Assembly: GCA_028749475.1 (NCBI GenBank)
Contig: JAQVWN010000005.1
Coordinates: 1 to 64,000 of the forward strand
Length of the DNA: 64,000 nt
Direction: 5' to 3'
Origin: Thomasclavelia sp.
GTDB taxonomy: Bacteria; Bacillota_I; Bacilli_A; Erysipelotrichales; Coprobacillaceae
Numbering within the stretch: position 1 is the stretch's first letter; every line of letters begins with the position of its first letter. A program made the position numbers and the translations under genes. Positions 19,834 to 27,939 of this stretch are shown piece by piece. The notes under the pieces were generated by a model, which was given only the letters and a program-made list of their open reading frames with translations, did not search any database and was not told the DNA's origin.

Positions 19834-20364
19834 TTATTCCTTTAAGTCTTGATAATGATGATACCAATGTTTAGTAAATTCTTCATCAAAAGGACCTTCA
19901 TTTTTCTTGGCCATTTCAATTAAAAGATCTAATTGTCTATTAAGAATTTGATCTAATTCTTTAGAGTATCCCATTTCACGAGCATGAGTCTTATATTCTT
20001 CACGATCTAACACCTTATATTTTCCATCAGGGAAAACCTTCAAATCTAAATCATAGTCAATGTATTTAATGGCATCACCATCATACAAAGCTGGAGAAGC
20101 AATATTACAATAATAATAAACTCCAGTTTTTCTAATCATACAAATAACATTATACCAAGCATGTTTTGGTAAATACCAAATAGCCGGTTCTCTAGTGAAC
20201 CAACCACGCCCATCCGATTCAGTAACTCTTGTTCGGTTATTGATTACAATAAAATGATCATCTGTTTCTTCGAGGACTAATCCCATTGCCCAACAACGAT
20301 GTATTTTTTTATTATGTTTGTAACAATGTATTAGTACTTTCTTATTCACGATATCGTAATTCAC
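19834..20364 (-). CDS. ntdP: DUF402 nucleoside tri-/diphosphate phosphatase
   Basis: The 176-residue protein matches the DUF402 family (Bacillus YgaC, staphylococcal Ntdp), which hydrolyses nucleoside tri- and diphosphates in vitro. Diagnostic segments are WAMGLVLEETDDHFIVINNR, REPAIWYLPKHAWYNVICM and KYIDYDLDLKVFPDG with the metal-binding Asp residues. The start is GTG at 20364 after AGAGAGG. It heads the t6A gene cluster. Confidence 0.85.
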   Translation of the reverse strand: MNYDIVNKKVLIHCYKHNKKIHRCWAMGLVLEETDDHFIVINNRTRVTESDGRGWFTREPAIWYLPKHAWYNVICMIRKTGVYYYCNIASPALYDGDAIKYIDYDLDLKVFPDGKYKVLDREEYKTHAREMGYSKELDQILNRQLDLLIEMAKKNEGPFDEEFTKHWYHHYQDLKE

Positions 20365-20425
20365 TAAATATAACCTCTCTTTTTCTTAACTATTATACAC
20401 AAACAGCGCCTTTATTTAAAGAAAA

Positions 20426-20445
20426 AAGATGGCATTAGCCATCTT
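20426..20445 (-). terminator. terminator of thiT
   Basis: Stem AAGATGGC / GCCATCTT with a 4-nt loop and a T-run on the minus strand. The thiT stop codon (20444-20446) overlaps the stem. Confidence 0.85.
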
Positions 20446-20977
20446 ACATTTTTACTGCTTTTTTAAGTCTAGGTTCTAGTAACATAAACAAAATAAAACA
20501 TGCAACTAAAGTTCCTAAGTTATAAGGGATGTTATAAACAAGATTTGGAATTAAAGCGGTATTAAAAGCTAAGGCCCCCGCAATTAAATGACAAATAGTT
20601 TTTAGCACACACATGATCACTATTCCAATAGGCACATCATACTTACCTACTTTAACAAGGGGAATAAGACCACTCATTCCGACAAGTAACATTGGTAAAA
20701 CATAATCAAATATTACTGACCATGGTCCATAAAACACTGCTAGTCCAAGAGCAAAATGAAGTCCTAGACAAACCATCGATACAATTACACCATATCCCCA
20801 TCCCATAATATAACTACAAAGAAATATTGATACTAAACTAAATGCAACATTTCCTCCTTGAGGCATTTCAAAGAAATGCGTACAGTATTCAAGAACTATT
20901 TGAATAGCTGCAAAGATAGCCATATAAGCCATCGTTTTTGTTGTAAAGGTTAATCCTTTACTTTGAGTATTTTCCAT
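20444..20977 (-). CDS. thiT: ECF-type thiamine transporter S component
   Basis: ThiT is the membrane-embedded thiamine-binding subunit of an energy-coupling-factor importer; the ATPase and EcfT subunits are not in this window and are probably shared. The 177-residue protein has five or six hydrophobic helices and the ThiT-type QGGNVAFSLVSIFLCSYIMGWGYGV segment, here around 39-63. The ATG follows AAAGGAGG. A TPP riboswitch with its own terminator lies directly upstream, which fixes the substrate as thiamine or a precursor. Confidence 0.93.
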   Translation of the reverse strand: MENTQSKGLTFTTKTMAYMAIFAAIQIVLEYCTHFFEMPQGGNVAFSLVSIFLCSYIMGWGYGVIVSMVCLGLHFALGLAVFYGPWSVIFDYVLPMLLVGMSGLIPLVKVGKYDVPIGIVIMCVLKTICHLIAGALAFNTALIPNLVYNIPYNLGTLVACFILFMLLEPRLKKAVKM

Positions 20978-21010
20978 ACTTTCCTCCTTTGAGCCAAGAG
21001 GGAAATAAAA

Positions 21011-21033
21011 AAGCTTTCTTAAAAAGAAAGCTT
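21011..21033 (-). terminator. attenuator of the TPP riboswitch
   Basis: Stem AAGCTTTCTT / AAGAAAGCTT with a 3-nt loop followed by TTTTTTATTT on the minus strand, placed between the riboswitch aptamer and thiT. It is the expected expression platform: terminator formed when thiamine pyrophosphate is bound. Confidence 0.85.
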
Positions 21034-21044
21034 AATAAATAAAT

Positions 21045-21131
21045 TTATTTGCTCTCTCTACGCTGGCATTACCCAGTTCAGATTATAAGGGACAAGATTT
21101 CTCTTTCTCAGCAATAGCGCCCCTGGCTCTA
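21045..21131 (-). ncRNA. TPP riboswitch (THI element)
   Basis: On the minus strand the conserved thi-box segments appear in order: GGGGCGC, CTGAGA, and CTGAACTGGGTAATGCCAG followed by CGTAG. These are the signature loops that bind thiamine pyrophosphate. It sits between a TTGAAT/TATAAT promoter and thiT, so high TPP should stop transcription at 21011-21033. Confidence 0.96.
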
Positions 21132-21136
21132 CAAAC

Positions 21137-21164
21137 ATTATAATTAATATAAGAATTAATTCAA
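21137..21164 (-). promoter_or_regulatory. promoter of the TPP riboswitch/thiT
   Basis: On the minus strand TTGAAT (21159-21164) and TATAAT (21137-21142) are 16 bases apart, placing the transcript start close to the 5' edge of the thi-box aptamer. Confidence 0.7.
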
Positions 21165-21186
21165 TAATATTATTATTTTTTTACTA

Positions 21187-21206
21187 GATAGTGTTATAAT
21201 ACTATC
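21187..21206 (+). promoter_or_regulatory. ackA -10 region inside an inverted repeat
   Basis: TATAAT at 21195-21200 lies within GATAGTGTTATAATACTATC, an almost perfect 20-bp palindrome (one mismatched pair). The -35 region is AT-rich and weak. A repressor or activator site is possible; no regulator is known to me for this sequence. Confidence 0.5.
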
Positions 21207-21229
21207 ATAATTTATTAGGAGGAATTTAC

Positions 21230-22420
21230 ATGTCAAAAATTATTTCTGTCAATGCAGGAAGTTCATCTTTGAAATTTCAACTATTTGAAATGAATGATGA
21301 ATCAGTTATCACATCAGGAGTTATTGAAAGAATAGGATTAGAAGATTCTATCTTTACTATTAAATATAATGGAGAAAAAGAAACAAAAACACTACCAATT
21401 AAAGATCATCAAATTGCTGTTGATTTATTACTTAAAACAATTGAAGAAAAAGGTATTGTTAAAGATTTAACTGAAATCAAAGGAATTGGTCATCGAGTAG
21501 TTCAAGGTGGTCCTTACTTTAAAGAATCAGCTGTTGTTGATGATTATGTTATTGAAAAAGTTGATGAATTAAAGGATTTAGCTCCTTTACATAACCCAGC
21601 TCATTTAACTGGTTATTATGCATTTAAAAAAGCTATTCCAACTGCTGGAGCAGTAATGGTGTTTGATACTGCTTTCCATCAAACATTACAACCAAAATCA
21701 TATATTTATCCTATCCCATATAAATACTATACTGAAAATAAAGTTCGTAAATATGGTGCTCATGGTACAAGTCATTTCTATGTATCTTCTGTTTGTCGTG
21801 AAATGATGGGTAATCCTGATCATTCTAACATTATTGTTTGTCACCTTGGAGCTGGAGGAAGTATCTGTGCTGTAAAAGATGGTAAATCAATTAACACTTC
21901 TATGGGATTTACTCCTTTAGCTGGGTTAATGATGGGAACTCGTTCTGGCGATGTTGATCCTTCAGTAATTGATTATCTAATTGAAAATGTTGGATTAGAT
22001 ATGAAAGAAGTTATCACAATGTTAAATAAAGAATCAGGTTTACTTGGTATTAGTGGAGTATCATCTGATTTTAGAGATGTTCAAAAAGCGGCTGCCGAAG
22101 GTAATGAAAGAGCTCAACTTGCCATTGATATTTTCTTTAGAAGAGTCAGTGATTATATCGGTCGTTACTTTGTAAGTCTTGGCGGATGTGATGCAATTTG
22201 TTTCACTGCCGGAATTGGTGAAAACTCATTCTTTGCAAGAAGTGAAATTTGTAAGATAATCGCTCCTGCTTTAGGTGTTGAAATTGATGAGGACGCTAAT
22301 GTAAATGGTAAAGGAAATCGTTTGATTTCTACTCCTAATTCTAAAATTAAAATCTATGTTATCCCTACTAATGAAGAATTAGTAATTGCTAGAGATACAA
22401 AAAGATTACTAAACTTATAA
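21230..22420 (+). CDS. ackA: acetate kinase
   Basis: AckA makes ATP and acetate from acetyl phosphate and ADP, the ATP-yielding last step of acetate fermentation. The 396-residue protein has both family signatures: IISVNAGSSSLKF at the N-terminus and GHRVVQGG, plus FDTAFHQT, HGTSH, HLGAGGS and the GENS(x)FAR loop. AGGAGG precedes the ATG. Phosphotransacetylase, its usual partner, is not adjacent. The gene is monocistronic and ends at the hairpin 22424-22451. Confidence 0.98.
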   Translation: MSKIISVNAGSSSLKFQLFEMNDESVITSGVIERIGLEDSIFTIKYNGEKETKTLPIKDHQIAVDLLLKTIEEKGIVKDLTEIKGIGHRVVQGGPYFKESAVVDDYVIEKVDELKDLAPLHNPAHLTGYYAFKKAIPTAGAVMVFDTAFHQTLQPKSYIYPIPYKYYTENKVRKYGAHGTSHFYVSSVCREMMGNPDHSNIIVCHLGAGGSICAVKDGKSINTSMGFTPLAGLMMGTRSGDVDPSVIDYLIENVGLDMKEVITMLNKESGLLGISGVSSDFRDVQKAAAEGNERAQLAIDIFFRRVSDYIGRYFVSLGGCDAICFTAGIGENSFFARSEICKIIAPALGVEIDEDANVNGKGNRLISTPNSKIKIYVIPTNEELVIARDTKRLLNL

Positions 22421-22423
22421 CAT

Positions 22424-22451
22424 AAAGTAGCAAACAAATGTTTGCTACTTT
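22424..22451. terminator. bidirectional terminator between ackA and the PemK-like gene
   Basis: A 13-bp inverted repeat AAAGTAGCAAACA / TGTTTGCTACTTT followed by T-runs in both directions separates two convergent genes. Confidence 0.88.
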
Positions 22452-22453
22452 TT

Positions 22454-22969
22454 TTAAAACAATATTTTTTTAACTTCATTTAAAATTTTACTTCTTGAAG
22501 TAGTTACTTCCCAAAAACTCTTTCTTAAATCAAGCCTTTGATTATCAACTGTTCTAATATCAGTAAATTGTAATCGCGATTTATTATTTTGACCATTTAT
22601 TTTTATATTTATATCCATTTCATAACCTTTATGAGGTTTATCGTTATTCTTAATTGAAGTACAAGGTATAACTACACTTTTATATCCTAAATCTTTTAAA
22701 ATATAACAATAATGACCGTCCATTAGCTCTTTGGGAAATCCTCGACCGATGTTGAAATAAGCAAGTTGATGTTCTTTAGGCTTTAAAGGAATAGAATAAT
22801 AAGTTTCATGATCTTCTTTTGTCTCACTAAGCAAATGACAATAAAAGAATTCCAATTGACTAGTTAAGTGTTTAAGTGAGGCAGAGAGTTTTTCACCATC
22901 ATATTTACCACTTCGATTTAATTTTGTTATAGATTTTTCAATATCTACAAGATTTTCATGAATACTCAT
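22454..22969 (-). CDS. PemK/MazF-like family protein
   Basis: The 171-residue protein has a helical N-terminus of about 70 residues and a C-terminal beta-rich part with KSVVIPCTS, FTDIRTVDNQRL and a final helix KILNEVKKILF. That C-terminal part resembles the MazF/PemK fold, whose members are mostly mRNA interferases, and the IRTVD(x)xR segment is like the conserved catalytic-region strand of those toxins. No antitoxin gene is adjacent: neighbours are ackA and glmS. It has its own ribosome site (GAGGTG) at 22980. It could be a toxin, a domesticated RNase or an unrelated SH3-like protein. Confidence 0.55.
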   Translation of the reverse strand: MSIHENLVDIEKSITKLNRSGKYDGEKLSASLKHLTSQLEFFYCHLLSETKEDHETYYSIPLKPKEHQLAYFNIGRGFPKELMDGHYCYILKDLGYKSVVIPCTSIKNNDKPHKGYEMDINIKINGQNNKSRLQFTDIRTVDNQRLDLRKSFWEVTTSRSKILNEVKKILF

Positions 22970-23033
22970 AAATTATCACCTCATAAATATATAGTATTAA
23001 TCAAACCATTTTACTTGCTAATAATAAAAACAA

Positions 23034-23062
23034 TTGAATAATAGATAACTATTTATTATAAT
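23034..23062 (+). promoter_or_regulatory. glmS promoter
   Basis: TTGAAT at 23034-23039 and TATAAT at 23057-23062 with a 17-base spacer, about 30 bases upstream of the ribozyme cleavage site. Confidence 0.75.
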
Positions 23063-23084
23063 TACTTCGTTATTTAGATGTTGG

Positions 23085-23222
23085 AAGTGTATTTTAGCGC
23101 CAGGACTAATTTATATTAGTTGACGAGGGTTAGACTTATCGAAAAATTCGGCGGATGGTCTAAAGGTATAATACTACCTAAACAATGAACAAAAACAATA
23201 AGTAATTATTAAACAAATTCAT
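23085..23222 (+). ncRNA. glmS ribozyme-riboswitch
   Basis: The 5' leader of glmS carries the conserved ribozyme core: AGCGCC at 23096-23101, then AGTTGACGAGG, a CTTATCGA segment and TTCGGCGGATG. Glucosamine-6-phosphate activates self-cleavage, expected between A23096 and G23097, and the cut mRNA is degraded. The 3' part up to about 23220 is AT-rich and its exact end is uncertain. It explains most of the 300-base gap before glmS. Confidence 0.95.
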
Positions 23223-23267
23223 TCGGTATTCTCTAAATAATAAAAACTAAATATTGGAGGATTTTAT

Positions 23268-25091
23268 ATGTGTGGAATTACTGCTTATAGCGGTACCAAC
23301 AGAGCTTTACCATTTTTACTTCAAGGATTAGAAAGACTTGAATATCGTGGTTATGATTCTGCGGGTATTACTACTATTGAAAAGAATGGACTTTTCACCA
23401 AAAAAGCTAAAGGTCGTCTTAAGAATCTAGAAGACTTATTAGAGAAAGAATCTGTCGATGGTCATACTGGAATTGGTCATACTAGATGGGCTACTCATGG
23501 TATCCCTTCTAACCTAAATTCTCATCCCCATACTAACAATGATAATACTATTTCGTTAGTTCATAATGGGATTATTGAAAACTATCAAGAACTTAAGGAA
23601 TTACTTATGGCTAGAGGTTATAAATTCCATAGTGATACTGATAGTGAAGTTGTTGTTCACCTATTAGACTTACGTTACAAAGAAAATGGTGATATGTTGA
23701 TAGCTCTTCAAAGAGTTATTAAACAACTTGAAGGTAGCTATGCATTATGTATCGTTTCTACTATGGACCCAGATAAAGTATATATCACTAAAAAAGATAG
23801 TCCTTTAGTCATTGGTAAAACAAAAGATACTAGTGTTGCTGCTAGTGATATTCCTGCTTTACTAGATTACACTAAAGATGTGTATTTCTTAGAAGATTAT
23901 GAGATTGCTGTCTTAGATAAAGAGAATGTTTCTTTCTATGATTTAGATGGTCATCCTATTACAAAAGAACTTGTTCATATTCCTTATGATAATGAAGCAG
24001 CTCAAAAAGGTGGATTTGACACTTTTATGCTTAAAGAAATATATGAACAACCTCATGTTATTGAAGAAACTCTTCGTGGAAGAGTAAATGATGGAGATCA
24101 AGTAGTTTTAAAAGAACTTGATGGTATTAAAGATAAATTCAAAGATTTTACTAAAGTTTATTTTATAGCTTGTGGAACAGCTTATCATTCAGGTATTTCA
24201 GGATCTAATATGTATGAAAAATTAACTGGTACTCCTACTTTTTGTGAAGTAGCCAGTGAATTTAGATATAGTGATCCAATTGTTGATGATAAAACTTTAG
24301 CTATCTTTATTTCTCAATCAGGAGAAACTGCTGATACCTTAGCAGCTTTAAGACTTGCGAAAGAAAAAGGATGTTCAACAATTGCAATTGCTAATGTTCT
24401 TGGTTCTACTATTTCTAGAGAGGCAGATACAACAATATATACATGTGCCGGTCCAGAAATAGCTGTAGCTAGTACAAAAGCTTATACAACCCAATTAGTT
24501 GTCCTAGAATTACTAGCAATTTATGCTGCTCAAACATTAGGATTCGAATCTAAAAATTATAAAGAAGTTATTGATGGAATTAGAAAACTTCCTAGTCAAA
24601 TTGAAAACATTCTTAAAGATGCTGACACATTTGAAGAGTATGCAAACTTTCTTAAAGATCGAAATGATGCTTACTACATTGGTCGTTTACTTGATTATGC
24701 TAGTGTAAAAGAAGGCGCTTTAAAACTTAAAGAAGTATCTTATACTCATGCTGATGCATATTATGCTGGTGAATTAAAACATGGTCCAATTGCTTTAATC
24801 GAACCAGGAAGTGTTGTTATTGCCGTAGCTACTCAACCAAGAGTTGCAGCTAAAACAATATCTAACATTCAAGAAACGATTTCTAGAGGGGCTAAAGTTA
24901 TCTTATTTACTACTAAAGATCAAGAAGTTGGTAATGTAACAAAAGCTTACTACCTTCCAGACACTGATCCTGTATTACAAGCTGTATTAGTTGCAGTGCC
25001 ACTTCAATTAATAGCTTATTATACAGCTAAAATTAAAGGATGCGATGTTGATAAACCTCGTAACCTAGCTAAATCTGTTACCGTTGAATAG
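23268..25091 (+). CDS. glmS: glutamine--fructose-6-phosphate aminotransferase (isomerizing)
   Basis: GlmS makes glucosamine-6-phosphate for peptidoglycan from fructose-6-phosphate and glutamine. The 607-residue protein has the catalytic Cys2 of the N-terminal amidotransferase (MCGI), RLEYRGYDSAGI, GHTRWATHG, two SIS domains (ISQSGETADTLAAL and STKAYTTQ) and the conserved C-terminal PRNLAKSVTVE. GGAGG lies 8 bases before the ATG. It is controlled by the upstream ribozyme. Confidence 0.98.
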   Translation: MCGITAYSGTNRALPFLLQGLERLEYRGYDSAGITTIEKNGLFTKKAKGRLKNLEDLLEKESVDGHTGIGHTRWATHGIPSNLNSHPHTNNDNTISLVHNGIIENYQELKELLMARGYKFHSDTDSEVVVHLLDLRYKENGDMLIALQRVIKQLEGSYALCIVSTMDPDKVYITKKDSPLVIGKTKDTSVAASDIPALLDYTKDVYFLEDYEIAVLDKENVSFYDLDGHPITKELVHIPYDNEAAQKGGFDTFMLKEIYEQPHVIEETLRGRVNDGDQVVLKELDGIKDKFKDFTKVYFIACGTAYHSGISGSNMYEKLTGTPTFCEVASEFRYSDPIVDDKTLAIFISQSGETADTLAALRLAKEKGCSTIAIANVLGSTISREADTTIYTCAGPEIAVASTKAYTTQLVVLELLAIYAAQTLGFESKNYKEVIDGIRKLPSQIENILKDADTFEEYANFLKDRNDAYYIGRLLDYASVKEGALKLKEVSYTHADAYYAGELKHGPIALIEPGSVVIAVATQPRVAAKTISNIQETISRGAKVILFTTKDQEVGNVTKAYYLPDTDPVLQAVLVAVPLQLIAYYTAKIKGCDVDKPRNLAKSVTVE

Positions 25092-25095
25092 AAAT

Positions 25096-25121
25096 AAAGA
25101 CATCACTGGAGTGATGTCTTT
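25096..25121. terminator. bidirectional terminator between glmS and larC
   Basis: A 12-bp inverted repeat AAAGACATCACT / AGTGATGTCTTT with a 2-base centre and T-runs in both directions, between convergent genes. Confidence 0.9.
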
Positions 25122-25122
25122 T

Positions 25123-26328
25123 TTAGTCTTTATAAACTTCTTGATATAAATCTTTTAAAGAAACATTATTTTTAATAGCTATTTCTTTTAAACTTTCATA
25201 TTCAGGGTATATTTTAGTATTACCATCAAAAGTAACTTCTTTGGCTTTAACATTTCCATATTTAGTAGCTAATAAAGATGGTTTTCTTTTTAAAATAATT
25301 CGATTTTCTTCTCGGTATCTAAGGCCGATTGAAGTAGTCTCTTTAAAGATAATACTTTGAATTGCTTTGAATTCTTGTTTTTTACAAATTACGGTTAAAC
25401 GATAAGCTGGTCTATTTTTTTTCATATAGATTGGGGTAAAGAATACATCCTTAGCTCCAGCTTCCATTAACTTTTCACAACAATATCCTAGCACTTCGCC
25501 ACTACAATCATCAATATTAGTTTCAGTAACGATAATACGATCATCTTTATCTCTAATTTGTCCTAAAGATACTTTTAAAACATTCGGTATTTTAAGATCT
25601 TTACTTCCACATCCCCAACCAATCTTTGTGACATTCATTGAAGGCATCATTGAATACTCTTTAGCTAAAGTTGCAATAATTGCTGCACCGGTAGGTGTAA
25701 CTAATTCTGTAGGAATATTTATTTGTCTAGATACAACATTATTAGCTGCAAAGATTTCACTTGTAGCTGGAACTGGAACAGTGATTGTTCCATGGGCACA
25801 TTCAATAAATCCATATCCGTCGTTAACAACACTACTTATTATTACATCAGGATTTATTTTACGAATTAAGATAGCTGTTCCAACAATATCCACAATACTA
25901 TCTATCGCTCCTACTTCATGAAAATGGACTTTATCAAGAGGCTCATTATGAACTTTGCTTTCAGCTCTAGCTACTTGTAAAAAGATACTTTTGGCTAGTT
26001 CTTTAGCTGATTCGTCAATTGATGAGTCATCAATTATTTTGTTTATATCATCTAAATTACGATGTTCATGATGATGATCATGGTGATGTTCATCATGATG
26101 ATGTTCTTCATGATGGTGGTGATGTTCCTCATTATCTAAATGAACATCAAAATAAGTTCCAAATATTCCATTTTTTTGTTCTTTTGAAATATGTAAATGA
26201 TAACCATCAATGTTCAGTTTATTTAATTCATTAATAAACCATTCTTGATCTTCAACTATTTCAAGTAATGCCCCAATAGTCATATTTCCACTTATTCCAC
26301 TTTGACAATCAAAATATAATGCCTTCAT
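25123..26328 (-). CDS. larC: nickel-pincer cofactor biosynthesis protein LarC
   Basis: LarC inserts nickel into the pyridinium-dithiocarboxylate precursor in a CTP-dependent reaction, completing the Ni-pincer cofactor of lactate racemase-type enzymes. The 401-residue protein starts with the family motif YFDCQSGISGNMTIGAL, followed by a His/Glu/Asp-rich tract at residues 67-89 that probably binds nickel, then VHFHEVGAIDSIVDI and, near the C-terminus, MKKNRPAYRLTVIC. It is the last gene of larE-larB-larC, overlapping the larB stop by one base (TAATG). It is translated as a single frame, without the programmed frameshift found in some larC genes. Confidence 0.95.
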   Translation of the reverse strand: MKALYFDCQSGISGNMTIGALLEIVEDQEWFINELNKLNIDGYHLHISKEQKNGIFGTYFDVHLDNEEHHHHHEEHHHDEHHHDHHHEHRNLDDINKIIDDSSIDESAKELAKSIFLQVARAESKVHNEPLDKVHFHEVGAIDSIVDIVGTAILIRKINPDVIISSVVNDGYGFIECAHGTITVPVPATSEIFAANNVVSRQINIPTELVTPTGAAIIATLAKEYSMMPSMNVTKIGWGCGSKDLKIPNVLKVSLGQIRDKDDRIIVTETNIDDCSGEVLGYCCEKLMEAGAKDVFFTPIYMKKNRPAYRLTVICKKQEFKAIQSIIFKETTSIGLRYREENRIILKRKPSLLATKYGNVKAKEVTFDGNTKIYPEYESLKEIAIKNNVSLKDLYQEVYKD

Positions 26329-27068
26329 TATTTCTTACCTCCTAAAGAATTTATACTATGAGCCATATAACCAGCTCCGAATCCATTATCAATATTTACG
26401 ACACTTACCCCACTAGCACAGGTATTAAGCATTGCTAGAAGAGCTGAAATTCCATTAAAAGATGCTCCATATCCGACAGATGTTGGGACTGCAATTACGG
26501 GCTTGTCAGTCAATCCACCAACTACACTAGCAAGTGCCCCTTCCATTCCAGCACATACAACAATAACGTTAGCTTTTTCAATAATATCCATTTTATTAAA
26601 TAAACGATGGATACCTGCAACCCCAACGTCACATATTAATTCAACATCATTACCTAAATATTTAGCTGTAATATAAGCTTCTTTAGCGACACTTAAATCT
26701 GATGTCCCAGCGCATAAAACTGCTATTAATCCTTTATTCAAAGGATTTTCTTTTTTATTTAATAGGAATGTATTAGCATCCTGATCATAAGAAAAATCTG
26801 GAAACTTATTTAATAAATAAACACTTTTTTCTTTTTCTACTCTAGTAACTAAAATGTTATTAGAGTCATGATCTAACATATTTTGAATTATACCTGCTAT
26901 TTGTTCTTTTGTTTTAGATTGACCATATATAACTTCTGGAACACCAGTCCTTTTTTTACGGTTATAATCAATTTGAGCATAATCAAGAGGATTTTCAATC
27001 ATTTCTTTAGCATCATCAATACTTATTTTATTTTCTTGAACCTCTTTTAGTATTTCTTTGACTTTCAT
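26328..27068 (-). CDS. larB: nickel-pincer cofactor biosynthesis protein LarB
   Basis: LarB carboxylates and hydrolyses nicotinic acid adenine dinucleotide, giving the dicarboxylated pyridinium mononucleotide precursor. The 246-residue protein resembles AIR carboxylase (PurE) in its C-terminal half: VLCAGTSDLSVAKEA, VVCAGMEGALASVVGG and the GYGASFNGISALLAML glycine region. An AAGGGGAG site precedes the ATG and larE ends directly upstream, so the genes are coupled. Confidence 0.95.
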   Translation of the reverse strand: MKVKEILKEVQENKISIDDAKEMIENPLDYAQIDYNRKKRTGVPEVIYGQSKTKEQIAGIIQNMLDHDSNNILVTRVEKEKSVYLLNKFPDFSYDQDANTFLLNKKENPLNKGLIAVLCAGTSDLSVAKEAYITAKYLGNDVELICDVGVAGIHRLFNKMDIIEKANVIVVCAGMEGALASVVGGLTDKPVIAVPTSVGYGASFNGISALLAMLNTCASGVSVVNIDNGFGAGYMAHSINSLGGKK

Positions 27069-27854
27069 TTATTTCTCCCCTTTATCATAACCACCATGTT
27101 TAATTCCTTCTAAGTCTAAAGTAATGGTTTCAAAGCCTAATTTTTTGAAATCATTTACTAATGTTTTAGAAGAAATGATGGTGTTTATATCTTGTCTGTC
27201 CACTTCTATTCTAGCTTCTTTACTTTCTACTCTAACCCGGACATTTCTAATTCCCATGCTATGAATAATAGTTTCAGCTTTATCGACCATCATTAGTTTT
27301 TCTTTAGTAAGAACTACTCCGTAGTTAAATCTAGAAGCTAAACAAGCATTAGATGGTTTATCAAATGTTGAAATTCCAAGTTCTTTAGAATACGTTCTTA
27401 TTTCCTCTTTAGAAAGATTATTATTAAACAGTGGAGAAATAATACCTAATTCTTTAGTCGCTTCATTACCAGGACGATATACTCCTTCATCGTCTTTATT
27501 TTTACCATCTAAGACATAATTAATGTTTTCACTTGCGGCCACTTCTTTAATTCTACTCATTAAATTTTTCTTACAGAAATAACATCTCTTTTTATCATTT
27601 TCTTTAAATTCTTTGACATCAAAAACATTTATATTTATCTTTTTATAATTATAACCCTTTAGTTGCTCTAATGCATCTTTAAGATCATTTTTAGGCATCA
27701 TATAGCCTTCAACTAACACTGCTAAGACATTTTCTTTACCAAGGGTTTTAACTGCCACATGGAAAAGGAAATTAGAGTCACATCCGCCACTATAAGCAAT
27801 ACAAATCTTTTTATATTCTTTTAATTCTAATTTTAATTTATCTAATTTATTCAT
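27069..27854 (-). CDS. larE: sulfur transferase LarE
   Basis: LarE is an AMP-activating PP-loop enzyme that adds sulfur to the LarB product to form the pincer dithiocarboxylate. The 261-residue protein has the PP-loop SGGCDS (22-27), the RCYFCK motif (Cys91, Cys94) and NACLASRF with Cys171, the position used for sulfur delivery. Having three cysteines raises the possibility of a [4Fe-4S]-type LarE rather than the single-Cys sacrificial type; this cannot be decided by eye. It is the first gene of the operon, with AGGAG before the ATG, and has a promoter with an inverted repeat at 27881-27911. Confidence 0.93.
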   Translation of the reverse strand: MNKLDKLKLELKEYKKICIAYSGGCDSNFLFHVAVKTLGKENVLAVLVEGYMMPKNDLKDALEQLKGYNYKKININVFDVKEFKENDKKRCYFCKKNLMSRIKEVAASENINYVLDGKNKDDEGVYRPGNEATKELGIISPLFNNNLSKEEIRTYSKELGISTFDKPSNACLASRFNYGVVLTKEKLMMVDKAETIIHSMGIRNVRVRVESKEARIEVDRQDINTIISSKTLVNDFKKLGFETITLDLEGIKHGGYDKGEK

Positions 27855-27880
27855 TTTAACTCCTATTTATCTTCTATACT

Positions 27881-27911
27881 AATATAACACTTAAAGTAAA
27901 CTTTAAGTCAA
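27881..27911 (-). promoter_or_regulatory. larE promoter with 20-bp inverted repeat
   Basis: On the minus strand an extended -10 TGTTATATT (TATATT at 27881-27886) and TTGACT (27906-27911) flank the palindrome ACTTAAAGTAAACTTTAAGT at 27889-27908. The repeat fills the promoter spacer, a classic repressor-site position. The -35/-10 distance is 19 bases. Confidence 0.6.
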
Positions 27912-27919
27912 ATAATAAA

Positions 27920-27936
27920 ACCTGTCTATGACAGGT
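27920..27936 (-). terminator. terminator of the ABC exporter gene
   Basis: Stem ACCTGTC / GACAGGT with a 3-nt loop followed by TTTTATTATTT on the minus strand, just after the stop codon at 27940. Confidence 0.85.
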
Positions 27937-27939
27937 CTA

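Noticed and set aside
26019-26234. Antisense open frame rich in His/Asp
   Set aside because: It is a shadow of the His-rich tract of larC, without a ribosome site.
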